From: PCC-10605 sp964409355
Lineage (GTDB): Bacteria; Cyanobacteriota; Cyanobacteriia; Cyanobacteriales; Cyanobacteriaceae
Assembly: GCA_964409355.1 (NCBI GenBank)
Contig: CAYPDC010000011.1
Coordinates: forward strand, 1-52,259
DNA: 52,259 nucleotides
Direction of reading: 5' to 3'
Shown here: positions 16,317-24,085 of the stretch, in pieces
Numbering within the stretch: the first letter of the stretch is position 1
Layout: every line of letters begins with the position of its first letter
Notes under the pieces: generated by a model
Told to the model about the DNA's origin: nothing
The model's input: the letters and a program-made list of their open reading frames with translations, nothing else
The model's database searches: none
Made by a program: the position numbers and the translations under genes

Positions 16317-19300
16317 TTAGTCCTTATAAGACTCTGCCCATCTGTTAGCTAAGACTGATAAAAGTGACTTTAAACCGAGAATAAAAGGTGTTTTTTCTCT
16401 GATGTTTTTTGCTTCCCCTTTGATGTCTAGCAATTCATTTTCTAAATGGTATTTGACTTCTTCCCATAATGTTTGATTTTTGTCTTCTGGTGGTTCTTCA
16501 TTTTCATTTTCCTCATTTTTATTAACGGGTTTTTGGGGTTTATAATCGGATTTACTTAGGGGTTGAATACTATGAATTTTGAGAGTCTGTAACCCTGTAT
16601 GAAATTCATAAAGGAAGTTCTCTAAATGGGTTAATTCGGGGATGTCAAATTTGGTGATATTTCCTTCTAAATGAAGTCTCGATCGCCACTCTTTATGTTC
16701 TTTGTGTTCTTGGTCATCATCGTAATATTCTACATAAAAATTCTCCCCTGCGATCGCGTCTGTTTCGGTATTTTCTGTAATGCCAGTCAATTCAGTTTGA
16801 CTGAGAACTAAACCACAGGCTACCTCATGTTTTGGACGTTTACTAAGTTGAGTTTTTTCTTGGGTGTCTTTAAATTCCGAACCTTTACTCAACATATAGC
16901 TAAGTAGTTTGTTAAAATCGGCACTGCTGTTGTATATTCCTGTAGGCGATAACCAATGGAAGAATTGAGAAGCGTTACCGCCGACATAAACAGGGGTAAT
17001 TTTTGCCTGACTGTATTTATTTTCTTGGTGTAAGGTTTTGAGGATTAAACCCACATAGTAGTATAAACCTGCGATACCTAAAGCCGTGAGGGTAATAAAT
17101 CTTTGAAAATAGGCATCATCATTTTTGTAGGTTCTTTTTTTCTTTAACCATTCTTCAGCAGAATATCGTAAAATTACGTCTATACTGGTCATCAAAGATG
17201 ATTTACTGGATTCTTTCCAGTCTTGCCCTGTAAATTCAGTCATCAGTTTTTTAGCATATTTGGGGTTTTTTGCTAATATTTCGGAAAAAATGTTTCTTCC
17301 TGCGAATAATACAGAACATTGGTAAACGATACGGCGATTTTCCCAGATGGATATATCGGAAGTGCCTCCTCCCATGTCAATACAAGTTGTACGCACTAGG
17401 GGATGTTCTTCTTTATCGTTAAAATATTGGGCTAAAGCTACACTTTCGGTGCAAAAACGCTGATTATCGTCCATTACTGGGGTAGAATATTCGATTCCTG
17501 TTTTTGGACTCAATTCTTCGGCTATTTCCTGCCAATTGCGATGAAATGTGATTCTGTCTATGTAGGAAAAGGCACTGGGATAAGACACACTCCACTCGAT
17601 TACATTCATACCCTCAGAAGATGCGATCGCGCTTATGTGTAATGCTAAATGACGTAAAAATAGTTTAGCATCTTGCAAATTCGACCATTTTAGATCCGAT
17701 CGCATCCATTGTTTATCGGGATCAAAATTCATGTCAGGTAAATAAATACGCCCGTCTAAAATAGCTTCCAGTTGTTCTGTTGTTTGAGCATTTTTTGTCG
17801 TGAGTAAGGTACACAATGGCAGTGGTTTTTCTGAAGGCTCAAAGGTTTCAGGCACAAAGTTTTCCCTTAAACTTATCACTCTGGTACTAGGCAAACTCTT
17901 GGTAATGTTAAGTTGTAGATTTTTATTCACATCTAGGGAAACCCCCTCCGTGTTTTGCCCTTTGACATAAATATTGGTAAAAGAAGTACCAAAGTCAACT
18001 CCCACTCGCCATATGCCTCTGGAGTTCATTTCTGGGAGAGTGGGCAGTAAAATTAAGCCTATATCGTTGCCATAGGAGTTTTTACAAGCCACATAGTTAG
18101 GTATTTCTTCGAGGATAGAAAGTTGATAATTGCCTGTGCCCTCGGGATCTGGAAAAATGCGGGGTTGTGAGATAGCATTGGGAAAATAGACTTGGAAAGT
18201 TTCATCGCCATAGTTACCATCGTAATAATAAGTATAGTAAGTCTGCCAATTTTTCGCACGGAAATTAGGCCACACTGTTAACACAGGTAAAAATGTGATG
18301 GCGTTTTCTTCCTTGAGAATATAGTCTTTTTGCAGACGGAGACTGTTAAATTGTTTCTGATTGCCCTCTCCGATGCCCGATAAGGGGATAGTTAAGGTTA
18401 GGCGAAGCCCCTGCCCGTTAACATTCATAAAAGGCTCTAATTCGATGTTTTTGAGCAAATCTTCTGGGGTGAAATATGACAATAAAACAGGGTTGAGAGG
18501 CAGTAAAGGTGTGATTTTTTCCCCGTTAAATGTCATCGGTATTTGAGACTTAGGCGCGATCGCCCCCGGAAAAGCACCTTCCGAGTCAATAAAAGTTAAT
18601 TCTTCTAAAAACAGATCCGAAGATGCGATCCAGTTGACATCATCCCAAATGAGATTACCATTTTTGAGATCCTTAATATTGAGGGAAGCGAGGGTTTTAT
18701 CACGGTGTATCCAGATATTTTGCGGTGCAACCCCCCAATATTCAGCGATATTTTCATCAATGACAATGAGGGGTTTTTGAGCAGTTTTAACAGCACTGGG
18801 AATCACTCGGACGTTAGAGGGTTTCGGAGGAATTTTCAGAGGTTGATTGAGTAAAATTAACCCTCCTCGGTTGATGGGTTCACCGAAATAGTTAGGATTA
18901 CTACTTAATTGTAGTGGGTTCAATCCCTGTTCATCGATGCGTAAATCGTTGCGGAATTGGGAAATTAAACCAATCATACGGTTTAAAGCATTACCAGAAC
19001 CCTGATAGTTAACAATTTGTGCCTGTACATTTTCCAACCAACGCCACAATAACTCTTTTGATTCTTGGTTTAAGTAGTTTTCAGGGCTAACTAACATCCC
19101 ATTTTGAAACCATCGCAACCCATTCCAGTTACCTTCTTCCGAAGGACATACAAGGGTACTAGGGCTAGTCATGCCAACGGGTTTACCTCGCCACAAAAAC
19201 ACATAAATTTCTTCCCAAGGGTTTTTATTATCTCTGGTGTAAAGGGCGTTAACAGGTTCGGGCATCAGTTGATATAAGGCATCCCCAAAGGGTTGATAGC

Positions 19301-19625
19301 GATATTGGGATAAGTCTAAAAATTGGGCTTTTAAATCAAATCCCTCTACCTCCGCAAGCGCGATCGCAGCTATCATTCCCCGCCATTGATCCACCATTAC
19401 CTTATGAATGGGGTGTTTGGTATCATAGAGAGCCATTTCTGTAATCAGAGGTCTAGCCCACATAGTGGGAACAGAACTAACGCTTTTCATTGCCCCCGGT
19501 GCTTGATAATCAAGACTATCAGCCACATCACGGAAAGCCACATCGCCTTTACTATCCCATTGTCCGGGTTGTCCTCTGGTGATGGTAGTATCTTCTTTTA
19601 GTTTGGATAAAAGTAAATCAGCCAT
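16317..19625 (-). CDS. large protein with C-terminal actin/Hsp70-fold ATPase domain
   Basis: 1102 residues. The C-terminal part (about 537-1000) has the three nucleotide-binding motifs of the actin/Hsp70 superfamily in order: phosphate-1 VGVDFGTSFTNI (541-552), phosphate-2 IDMGGGTSDISI (749-760) and adenosine-type VYVGGNASQ (879-887). The N-terminal 530 residues, rich in Trp and Pro, match nothing I recognise. A charged linker (about 1030-1060, rich in Glu, Asn and Lys) precedes the C-terminal segment. No membrane helix or signal peptide. Transcribed after the tubulin-like gene with a 264-base gap. The ATPase is inferred from motifs; its substrate or polymer-forming ability is unknown. Confidence 0.8.
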   Translation of the reverse strand: MADLLLSKLKEDTTITRGQPGQWDSKGDVAFRDVADSLDYQAPGAMKSVSSVPTMWARPLITEMALYDTKHPIHKVMVDQWRGMIAAIALAEVEGFDLKAQFLDLSQYRYQPFGDALYQLMPEPVNALYTRDNKNPWEEIYVFLWRGKPVGMTSPSTLVCPSEEGNWNGLRWFQNGMLVSPENYLNQESKELLWRWLENVQAQIVNYQGSGNALNRMIGLISQFRNDLRIDEQGLNPLQLSSNPNYFGEPINRGGLILLNQPLKIPPKPSNVRVIPSAVKTAQKPLIVIDENIAEYWGVAPQNIWIHRDKTLASLNIKDLKNGNLIWDDVNWIASSDLFLEELTFIDSEGAFPGAIAPKSQIPMTFNGEKITPLLPLNPVLLSYFTPEDLLKNIELEPFMNVNGQGLRLTLTIPLSGIGEGNQKQFNSLRLQKDYILKEENAITFLPVLTVWPNFRAKNWQTYYTYYYDGNYGDETFQVYFPNAISQPRIFPDPEGTGNYQLSILEEIPNYVACKNSYGNDIGLILLPTLPEMNSRGIWRVGVDFGTSFTNIYVKGQNTEGVSLDVNKNLQLNITKSLPSTRVISLRENFVPETFEPSEKPLPLCTLLTTKNAQTTEQLEAILDGRIYLPDMNFDPDKQWMRSDLKWSNLQDAKLFLRHLALHISAIASSEGMNVIEWSVSYPSAFSYIDRITFHRNWQEIAEELSPKTGIEYSTPVMDDNQRFCTESVALAQYFNDKEEHPLVRTTCIDMGGGTSDISIWENRRIVYQCSVLFAGRNIFSEILAKNPKYAKKLMTEFTGQDWKESSKSSLMTSIDVILRYSAEEWLKKKRTYKNDDAYFQRFITLTALGIAGLYYYVGLILKTLHQENKYSQAKITPVYVGGNASQFFHWLSPTGIYNSSADFNKLLSYMLSKGSEFKDTQEKTQLSKRPKHEVACGLVLSQTELTGITENTETDAIAGENFYVEYYDDDQEHKEHKEWRSRLHLEGNITKFDIPELTHLENFLYEFHTGLQTLKIHSIQPLSKSDYKPQKPVNKNEENENEEPPEDKNQTLWEEVKYHLENELLDIKGEAKNIREKTPFILGLKSLLSVLANRWAESYKD

Positions 19626-19889
19626 AGTTGTTAGTTAATAATTTCTGAATAATTGGGTTAGGGGAGTTCGGAGTTCGGAGTGGGAGCGTCTCGCTCCCTT
19701 TATTAATAATCCTTTATGAGTAAGTATGAGTAAGGAGTAAAAAATTAGACGGTGTATCACAATCCGCCAACGGACTCATAAATGAGTCTGTTAACCCAAC
19801 ACAGGTAAAGGTTTTTGTTGGTTTTCGTACCTCAACCCAACCTACTATAAATCAACTGTTTACAGTATAATTCTTAATTCTTCATTGAT
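19626..19889. repeat. intergenic gap with partial inverted-repeat element, copy 2
   Basis: From about 19751 to 19845 it repeats the second half of the element at 3657-3777 (AACCCAACAC.., TTTTTGTTGG, CTCAACCCAACCTAC) and the same TTTACAGTA flank. A GGAGTTCGGAGT direct repeat near 19666 also matches one near 3631. The copy sits between two genes that otherwise look like one operon. No gene is seen. Confidence 0.55.
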
Positions 19890-21395
19890 TTAGACTTTGC
19901 AACAGACATAAACCGCTTTTGCCAATCCTGCTACTCCCTGATTTGGTTCGCCAAAATTAGTGGTGTCTAATTCCCCTACTTTATTTTTCAAAGTAATAGA
20001 GTTATCATCTTGCAAAAGTTCCTTTGAGCGAGAATCATCCCATAATAAATCTGAGAGTTTTTCCCCTTTCAAACTCTTGGGATTGCCGAAATATTCCCTA
20101 GCTTTAAACAGTTGTATTCTTTCGTTATCGCAGTAGTGAATATCTTTTAACCATCGCAAAAAGTCCTCACACCAAGCAGTAACGCTTTTAATGGCATCCT
20201 GTTGATCAGATTCGCTCAAATCAGGTAAATGCGCCCTTTGATAACCTCCAATAAGTCTTTTTGTTCCTCTAAAGAATTTATCAAACCACGCTAAACCGTT
20301 TAATTCTTTGATTCCCGCAGTTTTCGCTTTCTGCAATTGATCCTCAAAATCCGCCAACCAGATAAAGGCAAAACGGGCGGCGTTGACTAGCTTGGTTTTT
20401 ACTTCTTCTACTTGGGGTATATCATCCCATTGCAAAATACCCGCTTGGTTGCGACTCATGACATGAACTCCATTAGGGGGATTGTCACAAAAGAAATGAC
20501 GGGCGGCTAAACCTGCGTAAAATTCCACAAAGTGAGGGCGATTGACTTGGGTATCTTTCCCCACACTGAATTCCCCTAGTTTTTCCATACTCTGATTGCC
20601 GATGAGATATTTGGTGTCAAACTGGTGGGCTTGTTCTTTGTAATATCTTAAAGCGGCTTCGGTATTGAGTAGGAACAGATCGGAACTGGCGTAAACCTGT
20701 TCATTAGTATTACTGTTTTTGGGAAAATTAAAGTAGGGTAAGCCAAAAATACAGCCCATTTTGACGCTATTTCTAACTCCGTCTTTTTCCAGTTTATTGG
20801 CAATTAAACGCCCAATGGTGGGTAAACCTGACGCACCAGTACCACCAAAAATTGACCCACATAGTAATACTTTGGTTTGAGATCCCCCTCCTGCGTTGTT
20901 TTCGATTTCGTTGATCAAACTGCGCCAAGGTTCTTGCTCAAGGCTTTCAAGGTTGATCTGAGTCATAATACTAGATCCGATCGCAGGTCTGCCCCTAAAG
21001 CCCACTTCTAGGGATACTTGTCTTTCATCTTCGGTGTAAAGTACATCGAATAAATTACCCAATGGAGGAGAAGTCTGTTTTAAGGTTTCGTAGGAGAAAA
21101 AAGCTCCTAGTTTGCGATCGGCGTTATTATTGGTAAAGGGCGACCAAACCCCGTAAGATTGAAGATTAGTAGTCATCCATGGACATTCTTGATGCTTCCC
21201 TTTCAGTAGTTGATAACATCTTTGATAAATACTAACAGTTGACTGCGATCGCTGTAAGTTACCGTTTGTCTCGTCTGCGTCTATATATAAAACCTTCAAC
21301 ATATTGGTAGGGATTAAACCCACAGAAGCCAACTGCGCGATCGCCTCTATACATTTAGCCCCCGTGCCACCAATACCGATAACATAAAAACTCAT
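19890..21395 (-). CDS. tubulin/FtsZ-fold protein
   Basis: 501 residues. It starts with a glycine-rich nucleotide loop, VIGIGGTGAKCIEAI (5-19), and carries a tubulin signature, CGSIFGGTGASGLPTIG (179-195), corresponding to the GGGTG(S/T)G loop that binds GTP phosphates. This pairing defines the tubulin/FtsZ superfamily; the rest is too divergent to be FtsZ itself and is longer. Related tubulin-like proteins occur in bacterial gene sets of unknown function. It lies 22 bases after a membrane protein gene and upstream of an actin-fold ATPase gene on the same strand. Confidence 0.8.
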   Translation of the reverse strand: MSFYVIGIGGTGAKCIEAIAQLASVGLIPTNMLKVLYIDADETNGNLQRSQSTVSIYQRCYQLLKGKHQECPWMTTNLQSYGVWSPFTNNNADRKLGAFFSYETLKQTSPPLGNLFDVLYTEDERQVSLEVGFRGRPAIGSSIMTQINLESLEQEPWRSLINEIENNAGGGSQTKVLLCGSIFGGTGASGLPTIGRLIANKLEKDGVRNSVKMGCIFGLPYFNFPKNSNTNEQVYASSDLFLLNTEAALRYYKEQAHQFDTKYLIGNQSMEKLGEFSVGKDTQVNRPHFVEFYAGLAARHFFCDNPPNGVHVMSRNQAGILQWDDIPQVEEVKTKLVNAARFAFIWLADFEDQLQKAKTAGIKELNGLAWFDKFFRGTKRLIGGYQRAHLPDLSESDQQDAIKSVTAWCEDFLRWLKDIHYCDNERIQLFKAREYFGNPKSLKGEKLSDLLWDDSRSKELLQDDNSITLKNKVGELDTTNFGEPNQGVAGLAKAVYVCCKV

Positions 21396-21417
21396 AAAAT
21401 TTTCCTCAATTTGAACA

Positions 21418-21921
21418 TCAATTTCTACCGATTAAATCGTTAATCGCAATAGCAAAAGGAACGGTTTGGCGTCGTAATAATCCGGGGGTACTGGTGACAG
21501 TGGGCAACCAATACAATAAAAAAAGAGAGTTAAACAAAAATAAACCTGTCATAGAGACTACCGTTTCTTGAATTAACTCCCCATTTCCATCCTGATTATT
21601 AAAATACATCGCCAGAAATACCACTATCGTGAGGACAAATAAGCCAATATACCAAAGTAATCGGAAAGAACTGGCCCTTCCCCCCTGATTTTTCAGTAAA
21701 ATGATATACCAAAGAACAGTAAATAAAAGGGAAAAACCAAAAACAATCCAAGCGGCGACATAATATTGTTTAATCCAATCACTAATGGGAACACTTTTAA
21801 TTACACCGAAAAATCTCTGCTCATAAAGAAAGGGTTGTAACCACATCATCATAATGAAACCCACTAAAGCAAAGACGATAATCCTAATAATTTCTCCGAC
21901 TTTCATCGATTGACAGACCAT
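21418..21921 (-). CDS. four-helix membrane protein, first gene of the tubulin-like/actin-like set
   Basis: Up to 167 residues with four predicted membrane helices (about 10-30, 47-70, 84-104 and 118-138) and short loops; a basic C-terminus (LLRRQTVPFAIAINDLIGRN) follows. A second ATG at residue 6 (MKVGEIIRI) is an equally good start. No family recognised. Because it precedes the tubulin-like gene by 22 bases, it may anchor the cytoskeletal-type proteins to a membrane; this is inference. Confidence 0.65.
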   Translation of the reverse strand: MVCQSMKVGEIIRIIVFALVGFIMMMWLQPFLYEQRFFGVIKSVPISDWIKQYYVAAWIVFGFSLLFTVLWYIILLKNQGGRASSFRLLWYIGLFVLTIVVFLAMYFNNQDGNGELIQETVVSMTGLFLFNSLFLLYWLPTVTSTPGLLRRQTVPFAIAINDLIGRN

Positions 21922-22058
21922 TAATTAAGTGAATGTAAATATCAAAACTCATTAGCTGTATTTTACACTCATTCAATAAATAAGACTTATTAAGTTTTTT
22001 TTCATTTTTTTTGAGACTACTTGTCCTAACCTCATGAGTTTCCTGAGCTTAATTTTGA

Positions 22059-22086
22059 TTGACAAAAAGCAACAAAACTTAACTAT
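22059..22086 (+). promoter_or_regulatory. candidate sigma-70-type promoter of cpcA
   Basis: TTGACA (22059-22064) and AACTAT (22081-22086) separated by 16 bases, about 110 bases upstream of the cpcA start, in the 278-base gap that separates cpcA from the divergent membrane-protein gene. Phycocyanin operons are very strongly transcribed, and a consensus -35 fits. No start-site evidence is available. Confidence 0.4.
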
Positions 22087-22199
22087 TTTCTTGGGAAAAT
22101 TGCACGAAATTTGCACAAACATTCTGTTTAAATAATCACCAAAGTTAAACAAAAACCTTTTTTAACAAATAAAACAACATTTATTAACATCTGATCATC

Positions 22200-22688
22200 A
22201 TGAAAACACCCTTAACCGAAGCTGTGTCAGGAGCGGACTCTCAGGGACGTTTCTTAAGCAGTACCGAAATTCAAGTCGCTTTTGGACGTTTTCGTCAGGC
22301 TACCGCTAGTTTACAAGCAGCTAAATCCTTAACCGAAAACTGCGATCGATTAATTAACGGTGCTACCCAAGCAGTATATCAAAAATTCCCCTACACCACC
22401 CAAATGCAAGGCGCAAACTTTGCGGCAGATCAAAGAGGGAAAGACAAATGTGCCAGAGATATTGGTTATTATCTCCGTATGGTGACATACTGTCTTATTG
22501 CAGGTGGTACTGGTCCTATGGATGAATACTTAATTTCTGGTATCGAAGAAATTAATCGCACCTTTGACTTATCCCCTAGTTGGTACATCGAAGCCCTTAA
22601 GTACATTAAAGCAAATCATGGCTTAAGTGGCGATCCTGCGGTGGAAGCTAATTCTTACATCGATTACGCTATCAACGCTTTAAGTTAA
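22200..22688 (+). CDS. cpcA: C-phycocyanin alpha subunit (CpcA)
   Basis: Light-harvesting biliprotein of phycobilisome rods. 162 residues, starting MKTPLTEAVSGADSQGRFLS and ending SYIDYAINALS as in other CpcA proteins. Chromophore-binding C84 is in KDKCARDIGYYLRMVTYC. It normally pairs with the beta subunit CpcB, whose gene almost always precedes cpcA in one operon; here cpcB is absent and a divergent membrane-protein gene lies upstream. cpcC and cpcD follow. Confidence 0.97.
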   Translation: MKTPLTEAVSGADSQGRFLSSTEIQVAFGRFRQATASLQAAKSLTENCDRLINGATQAVYQKFPYTTQMQGANFAADQRGKDKCARDIGYYLRMVTYCLIAGGTGPMDEYLISGIEEINRTFDLSPSWYIEALKYIKANHGLSGDPAVEANSYIDYAINALS

Positions 22689-22752
22689 GGCAATCTATCT
22701 TTTTTAATTAATTTACTCAATTTCTGAAAAACTCATATTAAGGAGGAAAATA

Positions 22753-23613
22753 ATGGCTATTACCACTGCCGCATCTCGTTTAGGGGTATCTGCATTTAAC
22801 GACTTTAAACCTGTCGAATTACGCCCTAATTGGACAAAAGAAGACGCACAACTCGCTATTAACGCTGTTTATAAGCAAGTTCTCGGTAATGATTATATCA
22901 TGAAATCCGAGCGTCTCACCAATGCAGAATCTTTATTATCTAACGGTTCAATTTCTGTGCGTGACTTCGTGCGCATGGTAGCAAAATCTGAGCTTTACAA
23001 AAAGAAATTTTTGTATGACAACTTCCAAACCAGAGTAATTGAGTTAAATCTTAAGCATTTACTCGGAAGAGCGCCCTATGATGAGTCTGAGGTGATTGCA
23101 CACTTAGATTTATACCAAAATGAGGGTTATGAGGCAGATATTGACTCTTATATCGATTCTGAAGAATATGCTCGTAGCTTTGGGGAAAATATCGTTCCTT
23201 ACTACAGAGGATTCAATACTCAACCTGAGCAAAAAACAGTTGGTTTTACCCGTATGTTCCAATTATATCGTGGTTATGCCAATAGCGATCGAGCCCAAGT
23301 TGGAGGTAATAAATCCCGTTTAGCATCCGAATTAGGACGTAACGGCGTTTCTGCGGTAGTAAATCCCTCTGGTAGTGGTGAAGGTTGGGCATATCGTCCA
23401 TCTTCTAAAGGTGTTACCCCCAATCAAACCTTCAGAAATTCTACCCGTGAAGGACGTATTTATCGCATTGAAGTAGCAGGGATGAATTTACCCCGTTATC
23501 CCAAAGTGCGTCGTATTAGCCGTGAATGGTTAGTACCTTACGAAGACTTATCCACCACTTTACAAAAAATCCAAAAAATGGGCGGAAAAGTAGCTAGTAT
23601 CACCTTAGCTTAA
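22753..23613 (+). CDS. cpcC: phycobilisome rod linker polypeptide (CpcC, about 33 kDa class)
   Basis: 286 residues with an N-terminal phycobilisome linker domain (about 18-150, including NAESLLSNGSISVRDFVRMV and LKHLLGRAPYDE) and a C-terminal CpcD-like domain (about 230-283, REGRIYRIEVAGMNLPRYPK). It links phycocyanin hexamers along the rod. A strong AAGGAGG ribosome site lies just before the ATG. Only one cpcC copy is present here, where many species have two. Confidence 0.95.
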   Translation: MAITTAASRLGVSAFNDFKPVELRPNWTKEDAQLAINAVYKQVLGNDYIMKSERLTNAESLLSNGSISVRDFVRMVAKSELYKKKFLYDNFQTRVIELNLKHLLGRAPYDESEVIAHLDLYQNEGYEADIDSYIDSEEYARSFGENIVPYYRGFNTQPEQKTVGFTRMFQLYRGYANSDRAQVGGNKSRLASELGRNGVSAVVNPSGSGEGWAYRPSSKGVTPNQTFRNSTREGRIYRIEVAGMNLPRYPKVRRISREWLVPYEDLSTTLQKIQKMGGKVASITLA

Positions 23614-23641
23614 TTATTCAACTATCAAGGAGGTCAAAAAA

Positions 23642-23902
23642 ATGTTAAGTACATTAGTTAGTGGTAGTTCTTATTCTCCTGCTAAAAATCGTGTTTTCGT
23701 TTATGAAGTCACAGGATTAAGACAAAGCAGAGAAAATGATAAAAACGACTACGCTTTCCGCAAAAGTGGCAGTGTTTTCATTCAAGTGCCTTATGCTCGT
23801 ATGAATGAAGAAATGCAACGCATTAACCGCATGGGAGGCAAAATCATAAATATTAGTCCTCTTGCCATTTCTGAAGGCGGAAGCGAAGATTCCGAAGAAT
23901 AA
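23642..23902 (+). CDS. cpcD: phycobilisome rod-capping linker (CpcD)
   Basis: 86 residues consisting of one CpcD domain (RVFVYEVTGLRQSRENDKND onward to INRMGGKIINISPL) with an acidic Ser/Glu tail. It caps the distal end of the rod and limits its length. An AAGGAGGTC ribosome site precedes the ATG. It is the last gene of the operon, followed by a strong hairpin. Confidence 0.94.
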   Translation: MLSTLVSGSSYSPAKNRVFVYEVTGLRQSRENDKNDYAFRKSGSVFIQVPYARMNEEMQRINRMGGKIINISPLAISEGGSEDSEE

Positions 23903-23931
23903 ATAAAAATAAGATAAATTTATTTATTGGT

Positions 23932-23956
23932 AAGGGTTGAATATTATTCAACCCTT
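23932..23956 (+). terminator. terminator hairpin of the cpc operon
   Basis: AAGGGTTGAAT (23932-23942) pairs perfectly with ATTCAACCCTT (23946-23956), an 11-bp stem with a 3-base loop, 30 bases after the cpcD stop. The T-run after it is weak, but the stem strength and position fit a terminator. Confidence 0.7.
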
Positions 23957-24085
23957 CATATTTGCGTTACTAGGCGTTGCATCATTGCAGGATGATTTAT
24001 TATAATAGACGTCTCAAGAAATCAGGTTTTGCTTTTTTTCCTAAGCAAAATGTCAACGAGTATCGCTTACTATTGAGTAAATTTA

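Noticed and set aside
16317..19625. Calling the large ATPase DnaK or virulence factor SrfB
   Set aside because: Only the three nucleotide-binding motifs are shared with Hsp70; no substrate-binding domain is seen, and similarity to SrfB could not be verified from memory.
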